Origin: Chitinophaga pendula
Lineage (GTDB): Bacteria > Bacteroidota > Bacteroidia > Chitinophagales > Chitinophagaceae
Direction: 5' to 3'
Assembly (NCBI RefSeq): GCF_020386615.1
Contig: NZ_CP077769.1
Coordinates: forward strand, 5,629,501-5,693,500
DNA: 64,000 nucleotides
Of the stretch, positions 41,745 through 52,201 are shown piece after piece. A model generated the notes under the pieces. That model saw only the letters and a program-made list of their open reading frames with translations, was not told the DNA's origin and did no database searches. The position numbers were made by a program, and so were the translations under genes. The number at the start of each line of letters is the position of its first letter. The first letter of the stretch is position 1.

Positions 41745-43850
41745 TCAGCTTACTTTTTTATAGCGTAGTCTTACGGAATTGACGGCCAGTACGATATCAG
41801 ACACTCCCATGATTGCTGCTCCAACTATGGGGTTCAGGAATCCGAGTGCTGCTACTGGGATGGCTATTATATTGTATGCAAATGCCCAGAAGAGGTTTTG
41901 TTTGATGGTGAGATAGGTGTGTTTGCCGAGGCCCAATGCGAGTGGAAGGGATTGCAGGCTATGTCTGAGCAGTACGACGTTGGCGGTTTGCATGGCGACC
42001 TGGGAGGCATCGCTGAGGGAAATCCCGATGGTAGCTTTGGCCAGTGCCGGTGCATCGTTGATACCATCTCCGACCATTGCTACTGGCGCCTCTTTCATGA
42101 GGGTTTCTATTTTCTGTAGTTTTTGTTCCGGAGACTGCCCGGCGTAGACTTCTTCTATACCGACGGCGGCAGCCAGTTCCTGGCATTTCCGGGCGGTATC
42201 GCCACTTAACAGGATAGGTTTGATACCTGCCTGTTTAAGTTGTTTCACTACTGCGGCAGCTTCCGGGCGCAGTTCATCGGAGAAATCTATCCAGCCGGCG
42301 AGCTGCCCATTTTTGAGCAGGTAGATATTATGATGATCGTCGTCGGTGGCATGTTGTGCCATGGCATAAGCGCCCAGCAGCCATTCGTTCCCTTCTTTAT
42401 CCCGTCCTTGCATACCTTTTCCTTTCAGCTCCCTGATTTGTTGTAGTCCGGCATCGCCATTACTTTTCCACCAGGATGTGATGGAGCGGGCAATCGGATG
42501 GGAAGAGAATTTCTCCAAGCTATATACGGTGCGTTTGAAGTCCAGCTCTGTCATTCCAAAGTACTGGTAATTACCCAGTTGCAATTTGCCGGTGGTCAGT
42601 GTACCTGTTTTATCGAATACTACCTGGGAGATATCTTTAAAAGCTTCGAGGGTGTGTGCTCCTTTGATGAGTATGCCATTGTTGGCAGCCCGTCCCAGTC
42701 CGACCATTACTGCTGCAGGGGTGGCTAATCCCATGGCGCAGGGGCATGCGATCACCAGCACGGCTATACTGCGCATCATGGCGGTATCGGCGGGGACATG
42801 ACCAATCAGCCACCATCCCAGGAAGGTAACCAGTGCGATCGCCAGTACGGAGGGTACGAAGATGGCGCTGATACGATCAGCCAGTTTTTGCATGGGAGGT
42901 TTATTGGTCTGTGCCTGTTTGACCAGTTCGATAATATAGGACAATACGGTGTCTTTGCCGGTGGCGGTAATGAACATTTTGATGCTACCCTCTTGCAATA
43001 TGGTACCTCCTATTACTTTGTCTTTATCTTTTTTGGCGACTGGCAGGCTTTCTCCTGTGATCATAGATTCGTCGACATGGCCGCTGCCCCAGTAGATGCT
43101 ACCATCCATTGGGATCTTGTCGCCGGTGTTGACCAGTACCCGGTCTCCTGGTTTCAGGTCTCGGTTGTCGATATGTGTAAGTTCTTCATCGCCATTGGTG
43201 TTGACGGTCAGTTTGCGGGCGATGGTGACCTGTAATCGGGCGAGGGCGGTGAGGGCGGTAGTGGTTTGTTTTACGGAGCGTTCTTCCAGCAGGTTACCCA
43301 GGAATACCAGGGTGATGATGGCGGCTGCGGTCTCGAAGAACAGATAGTCTTCGCCCAGGTGCAGGAGGAGGCCGGTGAGGCTATAGCCATAGGCGGCGAC
43401 GGCACCGAGGGTAACCAATACATCCATATTGGCCATTCTGTTGGTCAGGGAGCGCCAGGCGCTGCGTCCGAAGTGCCACATGCCTATTGCAAAAACGGGG
43501 GTGGTAAGGGCCAGCTGTACGACAGGGTTGTGTAGCCAGGGCCAGTCTACCCACATGTGTAATAGCAGTGGTGCGGTAAATATGGCGCAGCATATGAATT
43601 TAAAGGAGAGAGTGCGCAGGAAGTCTGTAGGCGACGGTTTATCTTCCGGGCGGACTACCTGGTATCCAAGTTGGTCGATGCCTTTCAGGACTTCTTTTGA
43701 ATCGGCTCCTATGGGTAGGGTGAAGCTCAGTTCTTCGGTGGCAAAGCTGACGTTGACATCTTGCATGCCTTTTTCTTCCAGGTACCGGGAGACGGTCCGG
43801 GCACAGCTGGTGCAGTTCATTCCTCGTACTCTACAACTAATCGTTTCCAT
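41745..43850 (-). CDS. copA: Copper-translocating P-type ATPase
   Basis: 701 residues with one N-terminal HMA domain holding CxxC (MNCTSCART). Eight TM helices, TGES phosphatase loop (MITGESLPV), the metal-binding CPC (VIACPCAMGLA) and DKTGTLT phosphorylation site, plus KFSSHPIA and MVGDGINDAP are all present. CPC with this neighbourhood suits a Cu+ exporting PIB-1 ATPase. Only a single HMA is present; many relatives have two. No copper chaperone is encoded next to it. Confidence 0.92.
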   Translation of the reverse strand: METISCRVRGMNCTSCARTVSRYLEEKGMQDVNVSFATEELSFTLPIGADSKEVLKGIDQLGYQVVRPEDKPSPTDFLRTLSFKFICCAIFTAPLLLHMWVDWPWLHNPVVQLALTTPVFAIGMWHFGRSAWRSLTNRMANMDVLVTLGAVAAYGYSLTGLLLHLGEDYLFFETAAAIITLVFLGNLLEERSVKQTTTALTALARLQVTIARKLTVNTNGDEELTHIDNRDLKPGDRVLVNTGDKIPMDGSIYWGSGHVDESMITGESLPVAKKDKDKVIGGTILQEGSIKMFITATGKDTVLSYIIELVKQAQTNKPPMQKLADRISAIFVPSVLAIALVTFLGWWLIGHVPADTAMMRSIAVLVIACPCAMGLATPAAVMVGLGRAANNGILIKGAHTLEAFKDISQVVFDKTGTLTTGKLQLGNYQYFGMTELDFKRTVYSLEKFSSHPIARSITSWWKSNGDAGLQQIRELKGKGMQGRDKEGNEWLLGAYAMAQHATDDDHHNIYLLKNGQLAGWIDFSDELRPEAAAVVKQLKQAGIKPILLSGDTARKCQELAAAVGIEEVYAGQSPEQKLQKIETLMKEAPVAMVGDGINDAPALAKATIGISLSDASQVAMQTANVVLLRHSLQSLPLALGLGKHTYLTIKQNLFWAFAYNIIAIPVAALGFLNPIVGAAIMGVSDIVLAVNSVRLRYKKVS

Positions 43851-44029
43851 ATAGAGAGAAAAATAGCGGTATTACAAATATAGCAGCCGGCATCAGGATA
43901 GTATCGCAGCCTGTAAGGGTCGGCGGCTGGATGTTACCAAAGGTAGTGATGGACGGGATACGGCTGTAAAATATTAATGCAACGGAATTGCTTATTTGAG
44001 AGCGGAGTGGAAATGCTTATTTTTACCGG

Positions 44030-44467
44030 ATGGAATGGATATTTTCCGTGGAGGAGTTACCGGCAGTAGCGACATCTTTCTGGGCTACGTTTACCGGGTC
44101 GCACGTGTTTACGCTGGAGGGGCAGATGGGCGCCGGCAAGACTACGCTGGTCAATGCGCTATGTACTGCCAGGGGGGTATTGGATACTACCGCGAGCCCC
44201 ACATATGCCATTATCAACCAATATCATTTCGAGGATACTGCCGGGCAGGAGCAGCTTATTTACCACCTAGACCTTTACCGGCTACGGGATGAGGAAGAAG
44301 CGATAGCTGCCGGCGTAGAAGATTGTCTTTACGAAGGGGCCACCTGCTTCGTAGAGTGGCCGGATATCGTGTTAAGGATATTACCCCCAGGCAGTGTAAG
44401 GCTGCAGCTGGAGGTATTACCGGATCAAAAAAGGCGGCTGACAGCCGGGGTTCCGTCTGACAAATAG
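44030..44467 (+). CDS. tsaE: tRNA threonylcarbamoyladenosine biosynthesis protein TsaE
   Basis: 145 residues. Walker A GQMGAGKTTL near 31-40 and conserved TTASPTYAIINQY near 52, then YHLDLYRL near 77 and FVEWPDIV near 106. TsaE is the ATPase that with TsaB/TsaD makes t6A37 on tRNA decoding ANN codons. It precedes ald, the common Bacteroidota gene order. Confidence 0.92.
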   Translation: MEWIFSVEELPAVATSFWATFTGSHVFTLEGQMGAGKTTLVNALCTARGVLDTTASPTYAIINQYHFEDTAGQEQLIYHLDLYRLRDEEEAIAAGVEDCLYEGATCFVEWPDIVLRILPPGSVRLQLEVLPDQKRRLTAGVPSDK

Positions 44468-44554
44468 TGTATCTTTGGATAGCTGTACAGCGACAACATC
44501 TTTAAGGACAGATGACAACATCACATAAAGCAATGTATCAATATTGACACCCAT

Positions 44555-45772
44555 ATGGAGCAAAGGCAAAAACCTGTTGTGAGTGCTGGCTTTACCTATT
44601 CACCACTGGAAGAAACGCTGGATATTCCTCAAAAAAATTCCCGTTTATTCATAGGTATTCCCAAGGAAACCTCCTTCCAGGAGAACCGTATTGCCCTAAC
44701 CCCAGATGCGGTTAGTATCTTAGCGAGTAACGGACACCATGTGGTAGTAGAACATAAAGCTGGCGATGGCTCACACTTTTATGATACGGATTATTCCGAG
44801 GCAGGCGCTGAGATCGTGTATGACAAGAAGGAGGTCTTTAAAGCGGAAATCATTGTAAAATCCGCGCCTCTGAATGATGAGGAGATCGAACTGTTGCGTC
44901 CTCATCAGATTGTGATATCTCCCATACACCTGGCAGCCCTTAAAGCCCAGCAGGTACAGAAGATGATGGACAAGCGTATTACGCTGCTCTCTTTTGAAAA
45001 CCTGAAGGACGATGCGGGGACTTATCCCATTGTGCGCGCCATGAGTGAAATTGCCGGGGCAGCTGTGATGCTGATCGCCGGTCAGTACCTGAGTAATGAT
45101 AATCGTGGTAAAGGTATCCTTCTGGGTGGCATTACCGGTATTCCCCCTACTAAGGTGGTGATCATCGGAGCAGGCATCGTAGGGGAGTTTGCTGCCCGTA
45201 CGGCTCTCGCATTGGGCTCGTCTGTGAAAGTATTCGATAATAATATCTATAAGCTGAAAAGGCTGCAGAATAATATTGGGGTGCGGGTGTTCACTTCCGT
45301 TATCCAACCCAAGGTGCTGGCTGAGCAGCTGCGTAATGCCGATGTGGCCGTAGGTGCCCTCTCCTCCCAGAGTGGCCGTACGCCGGTGGTAGTTACGGAA
45401 GCGATGGTCAGCAATATGAAAGCTGGTTCTGTTATTGTGGATGTAAGTATAGACCGTGGCGGTTGTTTTGAGACCTCGGATATTACTACGCACGAGAACC
45501 CGGTATTTAAAAAGTACGATGTGCTACACTACTGTGTGCCTAATATCCCTTCGGGCTTTGCGCGTACAGCGAGTGAAGCGATCAGTAATGTGCTGATGCC
45601 GTTACTGATCGAAGCGGCTGACGACGGTGGCTTTGAGAACCTGGTATGGATAAAGAGAGGAGTGCGGAATGGTATTTACTTATATAAAGGCGCGTTGACG
45701 AACTACCATCTCAGTGAAAAGTTCAAGTTGAAGTATACGGACCTGGAGCTTCTGCTGGCCGTTAAAGGATAA
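44555..45772 (+). CDS. ald: Alanine dehydrogenase
   Basis: 405 residues. The N-terminal substrate domain opens with IGIPKETSFQENRIALTP, and the NAD-binding domain has GAGIVGEFAAR near 205. DRGGCFETS and HYCVPNIPSGFARTAS are conserved loops of the family. It interconverts alanine and pyruvate plus ammonia with NAD. The N-terminal ~30 residues extend beyond the typical start, so the true start may be a little later. A terminator follows at 45793. Confidence 0.9.
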   Translation: MEQRQKPVVSAGFTYSPLEETLDIPQKNSRLFIGIPKETSFQENRIALTPDAVSILASNGHHVVVEHKAGDGSHFYDTDYSEAGAEIVYDKKEVFKAEIIVKSAPLNDEEIELLRPHQIVISPIHLAALKAQQVQKMMDKRITLLSFENLKDDAGTYPIVRAMSEIAGAAVMLIAGQYLSNDNRGKGILLGGITGIPPTKVVIIGAGIVGEFAARTALALGSSVKVFDNNIYKLKRLQNNIGVRVFTSVIQPKVLAEQLRNADVAVGALSSQSGRTPVVVTEAMVSNMKAGSVIVDVSIDRGGCFETSDITTHENPVFKKYDVLHYCVPNIPSGFARTASEAISNVLMPLLIEAADDGGFENLVWIKRGVRNGIYLYKGALTNYHLSEKFKLKYTDLELLLAVKG

Positions 45773-45792
45773 TATGATACCAACATACAAAA

Positions 45793-45835
45793 GATAGCCC
45801 CGGTAGTCTGGCTACTGGGGTTATCTTTTTATTTT
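45793..45835. terminator. Bidirectional terminator after ald
   Basis: GATAGCCCCGGTAG and CTACTGGGGTTATC pair, with G-T wobbles, around TCTGG; TTTTTATTTTTT follows on the plus strand and TTTT on the minus strand. Confidence 0.8.
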
Positions 45836-45850
45836 TTAGTGGCAGGCGGA

Positions 45851-47098
45851 TCAGAATAAACGATATTTCAGCATGGCCTGGTAGCTGGCCACGGAGATCT
45901 TCAGGCTGTTGTAGGAAGAAAATCCATTACTGCGGGCATGTCTTAACTCTAACTGGAAGCGGCTATATTCCAGTCCGGCGCCGAATATGAGTGATTGTTC
46001 CAGTCTGCGCGGTCCTTCGATCGCCTCTTTTATTTCTGTGTCTGTGGACGAGTATACCACCTTCTGCTCCGTCTTGGCATTCCATGCAGCGGCGCCGGCC
46101 ACCCCGACATTTACAAAGGGATGCCATTTGCCTTTCGGATAGGTGTAGCGGAAGAGCAGGTCCAGCTGTATATAAGAAAGGTCAAATTTTCTTTCTGTAT
46201 ATCGACCGCTGGCGGGTGTACCTTGCCATTCTGTTTTTACTGACTTGTAGGTAAGCCCCGTGTGCAGTGAGAAGTCACGTACACCACGGGAAAAAGGCAC
46301 ATCCAGCCACACGCCCAGTAAGGGGCTGCTGCCATTCTTATAGCCATCGGCCACCAGGGGATGATTACCTTTAAAGCGTATATTATTCTGGCTAAAACCT
46401 GCCTGTATACCGAAATGTACTTTATTTTTAGTGGAAGCCTGTACGATGGTCCGGGTAGCAGCTTCGCTTCCTTTACAGTTATTATAACGCAGGAATATAT
46501 TGCTCAATGACTTTTCAGTATAGCTTACTGCTGCTGTGCGTTTGCGTACTTCCTGGCAATCGTTGAAGAGCAGGTCTAGCTGTTCATGGTAGTAGTCCAT
46601 TGTTTGCAGTGATGTACCTACTGCATGGGCATTGATCATTTGTTTTATGACTTTCAGTTCTTCTGGTTGCCGGTCTGCTCCGTCATAAAAATAGTGTTCC
46701 CGGTTGTGTTCATCTGTGAAGCTATACAGGCTCAGACTCCCTTGTACCAGCTGCATGGCGAAGACGGTATCCTGCTGGTATACTCTTTCCGTATGGTTGG
46801 ACAGGTAATCCATTGTATGTGGTGTAATGTCCAGTTTTAGCCATTTGCTCAGGTACAGCTCATTCGTGCTGCTAATGCGGAAACCGCTGATCGCCGGTGG
46901 CCTGAATGTCTGAATGGGGGCATTGGGAGCAGTTCTAAAGCGGATCTCTGTGGGGGTAATGTTCCAGTTCCGGTAGTCGATGTAGCCCGGTAATGAATCT
47001 TTTTGCAATGTAATGATAGTGGCGGGCACATAATTACGTTGTGCAAAAGCATTGCTGCCCATGCATACCAGTAACAGGTACAGGAATAAAATTCTCAT
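45851..47098 (-). CDS. Outer-membrane beta-barrel-like protein
   Basis: 415 residues. The signal peptide (LFLYLLLVCMGSNAFAQ) is followed by a soluble part that is alpha/beta to about residue 220, then a region of alternating beta-strands up to a C-terminal aromatic (MLKYRLF). The C-terminal ~190 residues (KNKVHFGIQAGFS, FSLHTGLTYKS, PFVNVGVAGAAAW) look like a small porin-type barrel. No specific function. It sits downstream of uppP (49 bp), in the slot often held by truB in Bacteroidota. Confidence 0.7.
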   Translation of the reverse strand: MRILFLYLLLVCMGSNAFAQRNYVPATIITLQKDSLPGYIDYRNWNITPTEIRFRTAPNAPIQTFRPPAISGFRISSTNELYLSKWLKLDITPHTMDYLSNHTERVYQQDTVFAMQLVQGSLSLYSFTDEHNREHYFYDGADRQPEELKVIKQMINAHAVGTSLQTMDYYHEQLDLLFNDCQEVRKRTAAVSYTEKSLSNIFLRYNNCKGSEAATRTIVQASTKNKVHFGIQAGFSQNNIRFKGNHPLVADGYKNGSSPLLGVWLDVPFSRGVRDFSLHTGLTYKSVKTEWQGTPASGRYTERKFDLSYIQLDLLFRYTYPKGKWHPFVNVGVAGAAAWNAKTEQKVVYSSTDTEIKEAIEGPRRLEQSLIFGAGLEYSRFQLELRHARSNGFSSYNSLKISVASYQAMLKYRLF

Positions 47099-47147
47099 CT
47101 ATGTTTGTTTTAAAAATTGCTACAGTAAGGTCCGTTTATGGAAGAAG

Positions 47148-47948
47148 TTATACTTCGAGTTTATATCCCATGAAGATAGCGATCAATATAATGATGCCGA
47201 CGATGATACGATAATATCCCCATACCCGGAATCCGTATTTTTTCAAGGCGCCGATAAAGAATTTAATGGCCAGCATTGCTACGATAAAAGCCACAACATT
47301 ACCTACGAGTAACAGCTTCAGGTTGTCCATATTCGACATCAGTAGTTCACGGCCTTTGAGGAGTTTGTATCCGGTGGCTGCGGCCATGGTAGGCACTGCC
47401 AGGAAGAAAGAGAATTCGGCGGCTACATCGCGGGTGAGTTTCTGCTGCATACCGCCGATGATAGTGGCGGCGCTGCGGCTCACGCCCGGGATCATGGCAA
47501 TACATTGGAAGAAGCCGATGCGAAGTGCCTGGAATACGGTCATCTGCTCATCGGAATGTACTTTGGGATCTTTGAACCAGTTATCTACGAAGAGCAGTAC
47601 GATGCCACCCAGCAGTAGCATGACGCCTACTACGAGTGGGCTTTCCAGCAGGGTATCGATCTTATCGCTGAACAGGTATCCGAATATCAAAGCGGGGATG
47701 ACGGCGATGATCAGTTTAAAATAGAAGAAGAGCCGGTTTTTGTCAAACACCAGGAACTTTCTCCAGTAGAGTACCACTACGGCCAGGATAGCGCCCAATT
47801 GTATACATACCTCGAATAGTTTGGTAAATTCATCTTTATTGATGCCCAGCAAGGCGCTGGTGATGATCATGTGACCGGTGGATGATACCGGTAAAAACTC
47901 TGTCAGTCCTTCAACTATGGCGATGATGATCGCTTCGAGAATGCTCAT
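47148..47948 (-). CDS. uppP: Undecaprenyl-diphosphatase
   Basis: 266 residues with about eight TM helices. The two active-site motifs are visible: [14 protein letters not shown] near 14-28 and [10 protein letters not shown] near 154. It recycles undecaprenyl pyrophosphate, the carrier used for peptidoglycan and other surface polymers, and gives some bacitracin resistance. On the same strand as ftsX and DUF3098 upstream, but with a terminator at 48020 between, so it may be separately transcribed. Confidence 0.93.
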   Translation of the reverse strand: MSILEAIIIAIVEGLTEFLPVSSTGHMIITSALLGINKDEFTKLFEVCIQLGAILAVVVLYWRKFLVFDKNRLFFYFKLIIAVIPALIFGYLFSDKIDTLLESPLVVGVMLLLGGIVLLFVDNWFKDPKVHSDEQMTVFQALRIGFFQCIAMIPGVSRSAATIIGGMQQKLTRDVAAEFSFFLAVPTMAAATGYKLLKGRELLMSNMDNLKLLLVGNVVAFIVAMLAIKFFIGALKKYGFRVWGYYRIIVGIIILIAIFMGYKLEV

Positions 47949-48019
47949 GAGCGTGAAATGAAAAGAATTATAGAATATGAATGATAATGACGGTCACGCT
48001 GCTGCAAGCATTGTACCAT

Positions 48020-48046
48020 AAAAAAAAGCGATGACTGCTCATCGCT
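48020..48046 (-). terminator. Terminator of the ftsX-DUF3098 transcript
   Basis: AGCGATGA and TCATCGCT pair around CTGC; on the minus strand a run of eight T follows. Confidence 0.85.
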
Positions 48047-48093
48047 AAGGGAAGGTCATTCCGCAGGGACCTCACCAGCTATCTGATACGGGA

Positions 48094-48360
48094 TCAGGCC
48101 TTAGGTCTGCGCATAATAGCGTATACTTCTACCAGCAGGCCCAATACGATCACGATCGGGGCCAGGGTAATACGGCGGAAGCTGTATACTTCTTCAGGTT
48201 TGAAGGTATTAGGATCGTTGCTGTTGCCACCCATCATCAGGAAAAAACCGATGAGGATCAGCGCCAATCCTGCTATCATGAATTTGAAATTATCTTTTGC
48301 AAAAACAGGGCGGGTATCTTCCGCTGTCTTTTCTCCTGCTTTTTTAGCTTCTATAGCCAT
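48094..48360 (-). CDS. DUF3098 family small membrane protein
   Basis: 88 residues with two TM helices (about 28-46 and 66-83). FKFMIAGLALILIGFFLMMGG and RRITLAPIVIVLGLLVE are the conserved segments. It is found next to ftsX in Bacteroidota, here 54 bp downstream. Function is unknown; the location suggests a role in cell division or in FtsX assembly. Confidence 0.82.
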   Translation of the reverse strand: MAIEAKKAGEKTAEDTRPVFAKDNFKFMIAGLALILIGFFLMMGGNSNDPNTFKPEEVYSFRRITLAPIVIVLGLLVEVYAIMRRPKA

Positions 48361-48414
48361 GTGGGAATAAGTTTCAAGGTTGTCAAAATTAAGCAGCTGT
48401 CACTTTATCCGGGA

Positions 48415-49287
48415 TCAATACAGATCATCTAGTTTCAGGCGCAGGTACTTCATCACAGAGCGATGGGTACTTACCAAAGATATGAATATACCGATCACTA
48501 TCATGCCGATGAACATGAGGGTAATCATAAAATAATCTCTCATGCCACTCAGTTCGGGCAGCAGTCTATCTGCGAAATACAGTAATCCCATCAGGCCAGC
48601 GATGGCGAGGATGGCACTAAGCGCCCCATTGATGATACTCCTTATATCAAACGGCTTGGCAATGAACCAACGGGTAGCGCCTACCATTTGCATCGTTTTG
48701 ATCAGGAAGCGGTTGCTGAACATTGCCAGGCGGATGGTATTATCGATCAGAATGATCACGATCAGGGCTAGCAGGGCGCTGATCGCCAGTATTACGATAC
48801 CGATCTTACGGACATTCTCGTTGAGTTTATCCACCAGCAGGCGTTGATAGGATATCTCCCTTACTATGTTTTGCTGGGTAAGTACATTTTCTATAATGCG
48901 CAGGCTGTCGGAGTTGACATAGCCGGCGTTGGCTTTGATGTTGATGCTGGCGTATAAGGGGTTATATTGCAGCAGGTTAATGAAATCCTCGCCGAATTCT
49001 TTTTTGAAACGCTGGGCAGCCATGTCTTTAGAGACATATTCAATAGATTTGACGTAAGGTTTTTTGGCAATGGAGTCTTTCAGGGCCAATGCCTGGTTTT
49101 CCTTTACGTTGTCGCGCAGGATTACCTGTACCTCTATACTCTCCTTAAAGTAAGCGCTGAGTCTGTTAGCATGAATCACTATCATCCCCAGTGTTCCCAG
49201 CAGGAAGAGTACCAGGGCCACACCTATTATGGAATACAAATAGGATGGTTTGGACTTTTTTGCTGATGATTTCCCGGATTGAGCCAT
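48415..49287 (-). CDS. ftsX: Cell division protein FtsX
   Basis: 290 residues with four TM helices: one near 18-38, then a periplasmic domain to about 165, then three near 170-190, 220-240 and 255-275. The conserved MQMVGATRWFIAKPF sits before TM3. FtsX is the membrane partner of FtsE in control of peptidoglycan hydrolases during division. FtsE is not in the window. Confidence 0.9.
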   Translation of the reverse strand: MAQSGKSSAKKSKPSYLYSIIGVALVLFLLGTLGMIVIHANRLSAYFKESIEVQVILRDNVKENQALALKDSIAKKPYVKSIEYVSKDMAAQRFKKEFGEDFINLLQYNPLYASINIKANAGYVNSDSLRIIENVLTQQNIVREISYQRLLVDKLNENVRKIGIVILAISALLALIVIILIDNTIRLAMFSNRFLIKTMQMVGATRWFIAKPFDIRSIINGALSAILAIAGLMGLLYFADRLLPELSGMRDYFMITLMFIGMIVIGIFISLVSTHRSVMKYLRLKLDDLY

Positions 49288-49334
49288 TAATCTACCGTTT
49301 ATCGGCGAAAATAATAAAAATTAGTAGTTATGTT

Positions 49335-49342
49335 TACTTTTG
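49335..49342 (+). promoter_or_regulatory. Possible -7 box of leuS (TACTTTTG)
   Basis: Exact TAnnTTTG, 91 bp upstream of the leuS ATG, no good TTG partner. The intervening leader is AT-rich and includes an AGCGTT/AACGCT hairpin around 49393-49412. Confidence 0.35.
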
Positions 49343-49433
49343 CCATTCATAACGAGATTTTAACATTTTTATTGGTACTGATAAAGTATAGCGTTTACTA
49401 ACGCTTATCTTGTACCGGTTATATTTTTAGATT

Positions 49434-52199
49434 ATGGAATACAACTTCAGGGCTATTGAGCAAAAATGGCAGCAACAATGGAAAGATTCGCATGCTTACC
49501 GGGTAAGCAATAACAGCCCCCAACCCAAATTTTACGTACTGGATATGTTCCCTTACCCATCGGGAGCAGGTCTGCATGTAGGCCACCCGCTGGGCTACAT
49601 CGCTTCTGACATATATGCACGTTATAAACGGCTAAAAGGCTATAATGTACTGCATCCGATGGGATATGATGCATTCGGGCTGCCAGCCGAGCAATATGCA
49701 CTGGAAACAGGGCAGCATCCTGCTGTTACTACCGAGCAAAATATCAATGCCTTCCGCAGGCAGCTGGACAATATCGGTTTTTGTTACGACTGGGAGCGGG
49801 AGTTACGTACCAGCGATCCGCAGTATTATAAATGGACCCAATGGATATTCCTTCAGCTGTTCGACAGCTGGTATGACCGCAGCACCCGGAAGGCCACCCG
49901 CATCAGCGAGCTGGTAAAGATCTTCGAGACTGCGGGTAATACTGCTCACGAGTGTCCCGGCGACCGGCAGCTGCATTTCAGTGCCGAACAATGGAAAACA
50001 TTAGATCTCCCCAGACAACGGGAAATACTGATGCACTACCGGCTGGCCTACTTGGCTTACGCAGAGGTGAACTGGTGTCCTGCATTAGGGACCGTACTGG
50101 CTAATGATGAAGTAGTGAACGGTGTAAGCGAACGCGGTGGTCATCCGGTGATCAAAAAACAAATGCGCCAGTGGTTCTTGCGTATTACTGAGTACGCTAA
50201 CCGCTTGCTTGAGGGGCTGGAAACTGTTGACTTCAGCGACGCCATGAAAGAGATGCAACGTAACTGGATCGGCAAGAGCCAGGGCGCTGAGATCAAATTC
50301 CAGGTGACAGACAGTACTGCTGTCATAGATGTATATACTACCCGTCCAGACACCATCTTTGGTGTTGATTTCATTGTACTGGCCCCAGAACATGAACTGG
50401 TCACGACTATTACCACCGATGGCCAGCGTGATGAAGTGACCCAATACCTGGACTATGTGCAAAGCCGCTCTGAAAGAGAACGGCTGGCAGAAGTAAAACA
50501 GGTAACTGGTGCCTTTACCGGCGCCTTTGCCATCAACCCATTCAGCGGCCAACAGCTACCTATCTGGATATCAGAATATGTACTGGCCGGATATGGTACC
50601 GGCGCTATTATGGCCGTACCTTGCGGCGATCAGCGCGACTTTCTGTTTGCCCGTCATTTCGATATCCATATTACCAATATCATCGGTGATGCCTTTACCG
50701 GTGAGGCAGCCAACCCTACCAAAGAAGCTACCCTGCAGAACAGCGGCTTCCTCGATGGGTTGGAGATGAAAGCCGCTATGGACGTGGCTGCCGATAAAGT
50801 AGAAACGTTGGGCATCGGCAAACGCAGGATCAACTACAAAATGCGCGATGCAGGCTTCAGCCGTCAACGTTATTGGGGAGAACCCTTCCCTATCGTTTAC
50901 AAGGATGATGTGCCGTATGCCATCGACGAATCGTCCCTGCCACTGGAGCTGCCATTTGTAGAAAACTATAAACCAGGAGAAGAAGGCGAAGGCCCTCTGG
51001 CCAACATCAAAGACTGGGTAAACGTAGCCCCTGGCGAAAAGCGGGAAACGAATACCATGCCCGGTTATGCCGGTAGCAGCTGGTATTTCCTGCGCTACAT
51101 GGATCCTCATAATACCGCTGCCTTCGCAGACCGTGCTGCCACCGACTACTGGAACCAGGTAGATGTCTATATCGGCGGTACCGAACACGCCGTAGGCCAC
51201 CTGCTCTATTCCCGCTTGTGGACCAAAGTATTATTTGATCTCGGCTATATCGGATTCGACGAACCTTTCCGGAAGCTGATCAACCAGGGTATGATAGGCG
51301 GTAACTCCCGCCTGGTATACCGTATCCGCGGTACGCAACAGTTCGTTTCCTATAATCTCAGAGATCAGTACGACACCGACGAGCTGCACGTTGATGTGAA
51401 CATCGTGGATGGCGTGGAACTGGACACCGTTGCCTTCAGAAACTGGAAACCCGACTTCAGCGATGCTACCTTCCTCCTGGAAGATGGCAAATATATCTGC
51501 GGTACGCTCCAGGAGAAGATGAGTAAGCGTTTGTTCAACACTGTTAATCCGGACGATATCGTCAACAGGTTCGGTGCGGATACCTTCCGCATGTACGAGA
51601 TGTTCCTTGGACCGGTAGAGCAGTCCAAGCCCTGGGATACCAAGGGAATAGAAGGCGTTCACCGCTTCCTCAAAAAGCTGTGGCGGCTGTATGTGGATGA
51701 GCAGAAGGGCGTGATCGTAACAGAGGCAGCTCCTACCGCAGAAGAACTGAAAGTATTGCACAAGACCATCCAAAAGATAGATACCGCTACAGACAGCTTT
51801 TCTTATAATACCGCCGTCAGCCAGTTTATGATCTGTGTGAATGAACTGGCCTCCCTGAAGTGTAACAAACGCAGTATCCTGGAACAGGTGCTGATATTGC
51901 TGACGCCGTATGCACCACATATTGCAGCAGAACTGTGGCAACTCCTGGGTCATACAGACAGCATATTGGATGCTACCTATCCTGTATTTGACGAGCAGCA
52001 TGTAAAAGAATCCGAGTTTAACTACCCGGTAGCAGTGAACGGTAAAACACGCACCGAGATGGGATTCCCGGTAGATACGGATAATGCGGTCATGGAATCC
52101 GCCGTACTGGCCAATGAGGTCGTACAGAAATGGACGGAAGGCAAACCGGTAAAAAAGGTAGTGATCGTAAAAGGCAGAATGATCAATGTAGTGATATAA
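49434..52199 (+). CDS. leuS: Leucyl-tRNA synthetase
   Basis: 921 residues, family-typical length. HIGH motif HVGHPLG near 45, the CP1 editing domain (about 230-420) with its TTRPDTIFG threonine-rich motif, and KMSK in LQEKMSKRLFN near 695. It charges tRNA-Leu; a tRNA-Leu (UAG) gene is also in the window. It has an insertion of Bacteroidota type near 140-185 (residues such as KIFETAGNTAHEC). A 24-nt hairpin follows the stop codon. Confidence 0.95.
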   Translation: MEYNFRAIEQKWQQQWKDSHAYRVSNNSPQPKFYVLDMFPYPSGAGLHVGHPLGYIASDIYARYKRLKGYNVLHPMGYDAFGLPAEQYALETGQHPAVTTEQNINAFRRQLDNIGFCYDWERELRTSDPQYYKWTQWIFLQLFDSWYDRSTRKATRISELVKIFETAGNTAHECPGDRQLHFSAEQWKTLDLPRQREILMHYRLAYLAYAEVNWCPALGTVLANDEVVNGVSERGGHPVIKKQMRQWFLRITEYANRLLEGLETVDFSDAMKEMQRNWIGKSQGAEIKFQVTDSTAVIDVYTTRPDTIFGVDFIVLAPEHELVTTITTDGQRDEVTQYLDYVQSRSERERLAEVKQVTGAFTGAFAINPFSGQQLPIWISEYVLAGYGTGAIMAVPCGDQRDFLFARHFDIHITNIIGDAFTGEAANPTKEATLQNSGFLDGLEMKAAMDVAADKVETLGIGKRRINYKMRDAGFSRQRYWGEPFPIVYKDDVPYAIDESSLPLELPFVENYKPGEEGEGPLANIKDWVNVAPGEKRETNTMPGYAGSSWYFLRYMDPHNTAAFADRAATDYWNQVDVYIGGTEHAVGHLLYSRLWTKVLFDLGYIGFDEPFRKLINQGMIGGNSRLVYRIRGTQQFVSYNLRDQYDTDELHVDVNIVDGVELDTVAFRNWKPDFSDATFLLEDGKYICGTLQEKMSKRLFNTVNPDDIVNRFGADTFRMYEMFLGPVEQSKPWDTKGIEGVHRFLKKLWRLYVDEQKGVIVTEAAPTAEELKVLHKTIQKIDTATDSFSYNTAVSQFMICVNELASLKCNKRSILEQVLILLTPYAPHIAAELWQLLGHTDSILDATYPVFDEQHVKESEFNYPVAVNGKTRTEMGFPVDTDNAVMESAVLANEVVQKWTEGKPVKKVVIVKGRMINVVI

Positions 52200-52201
52200 C
52201 A

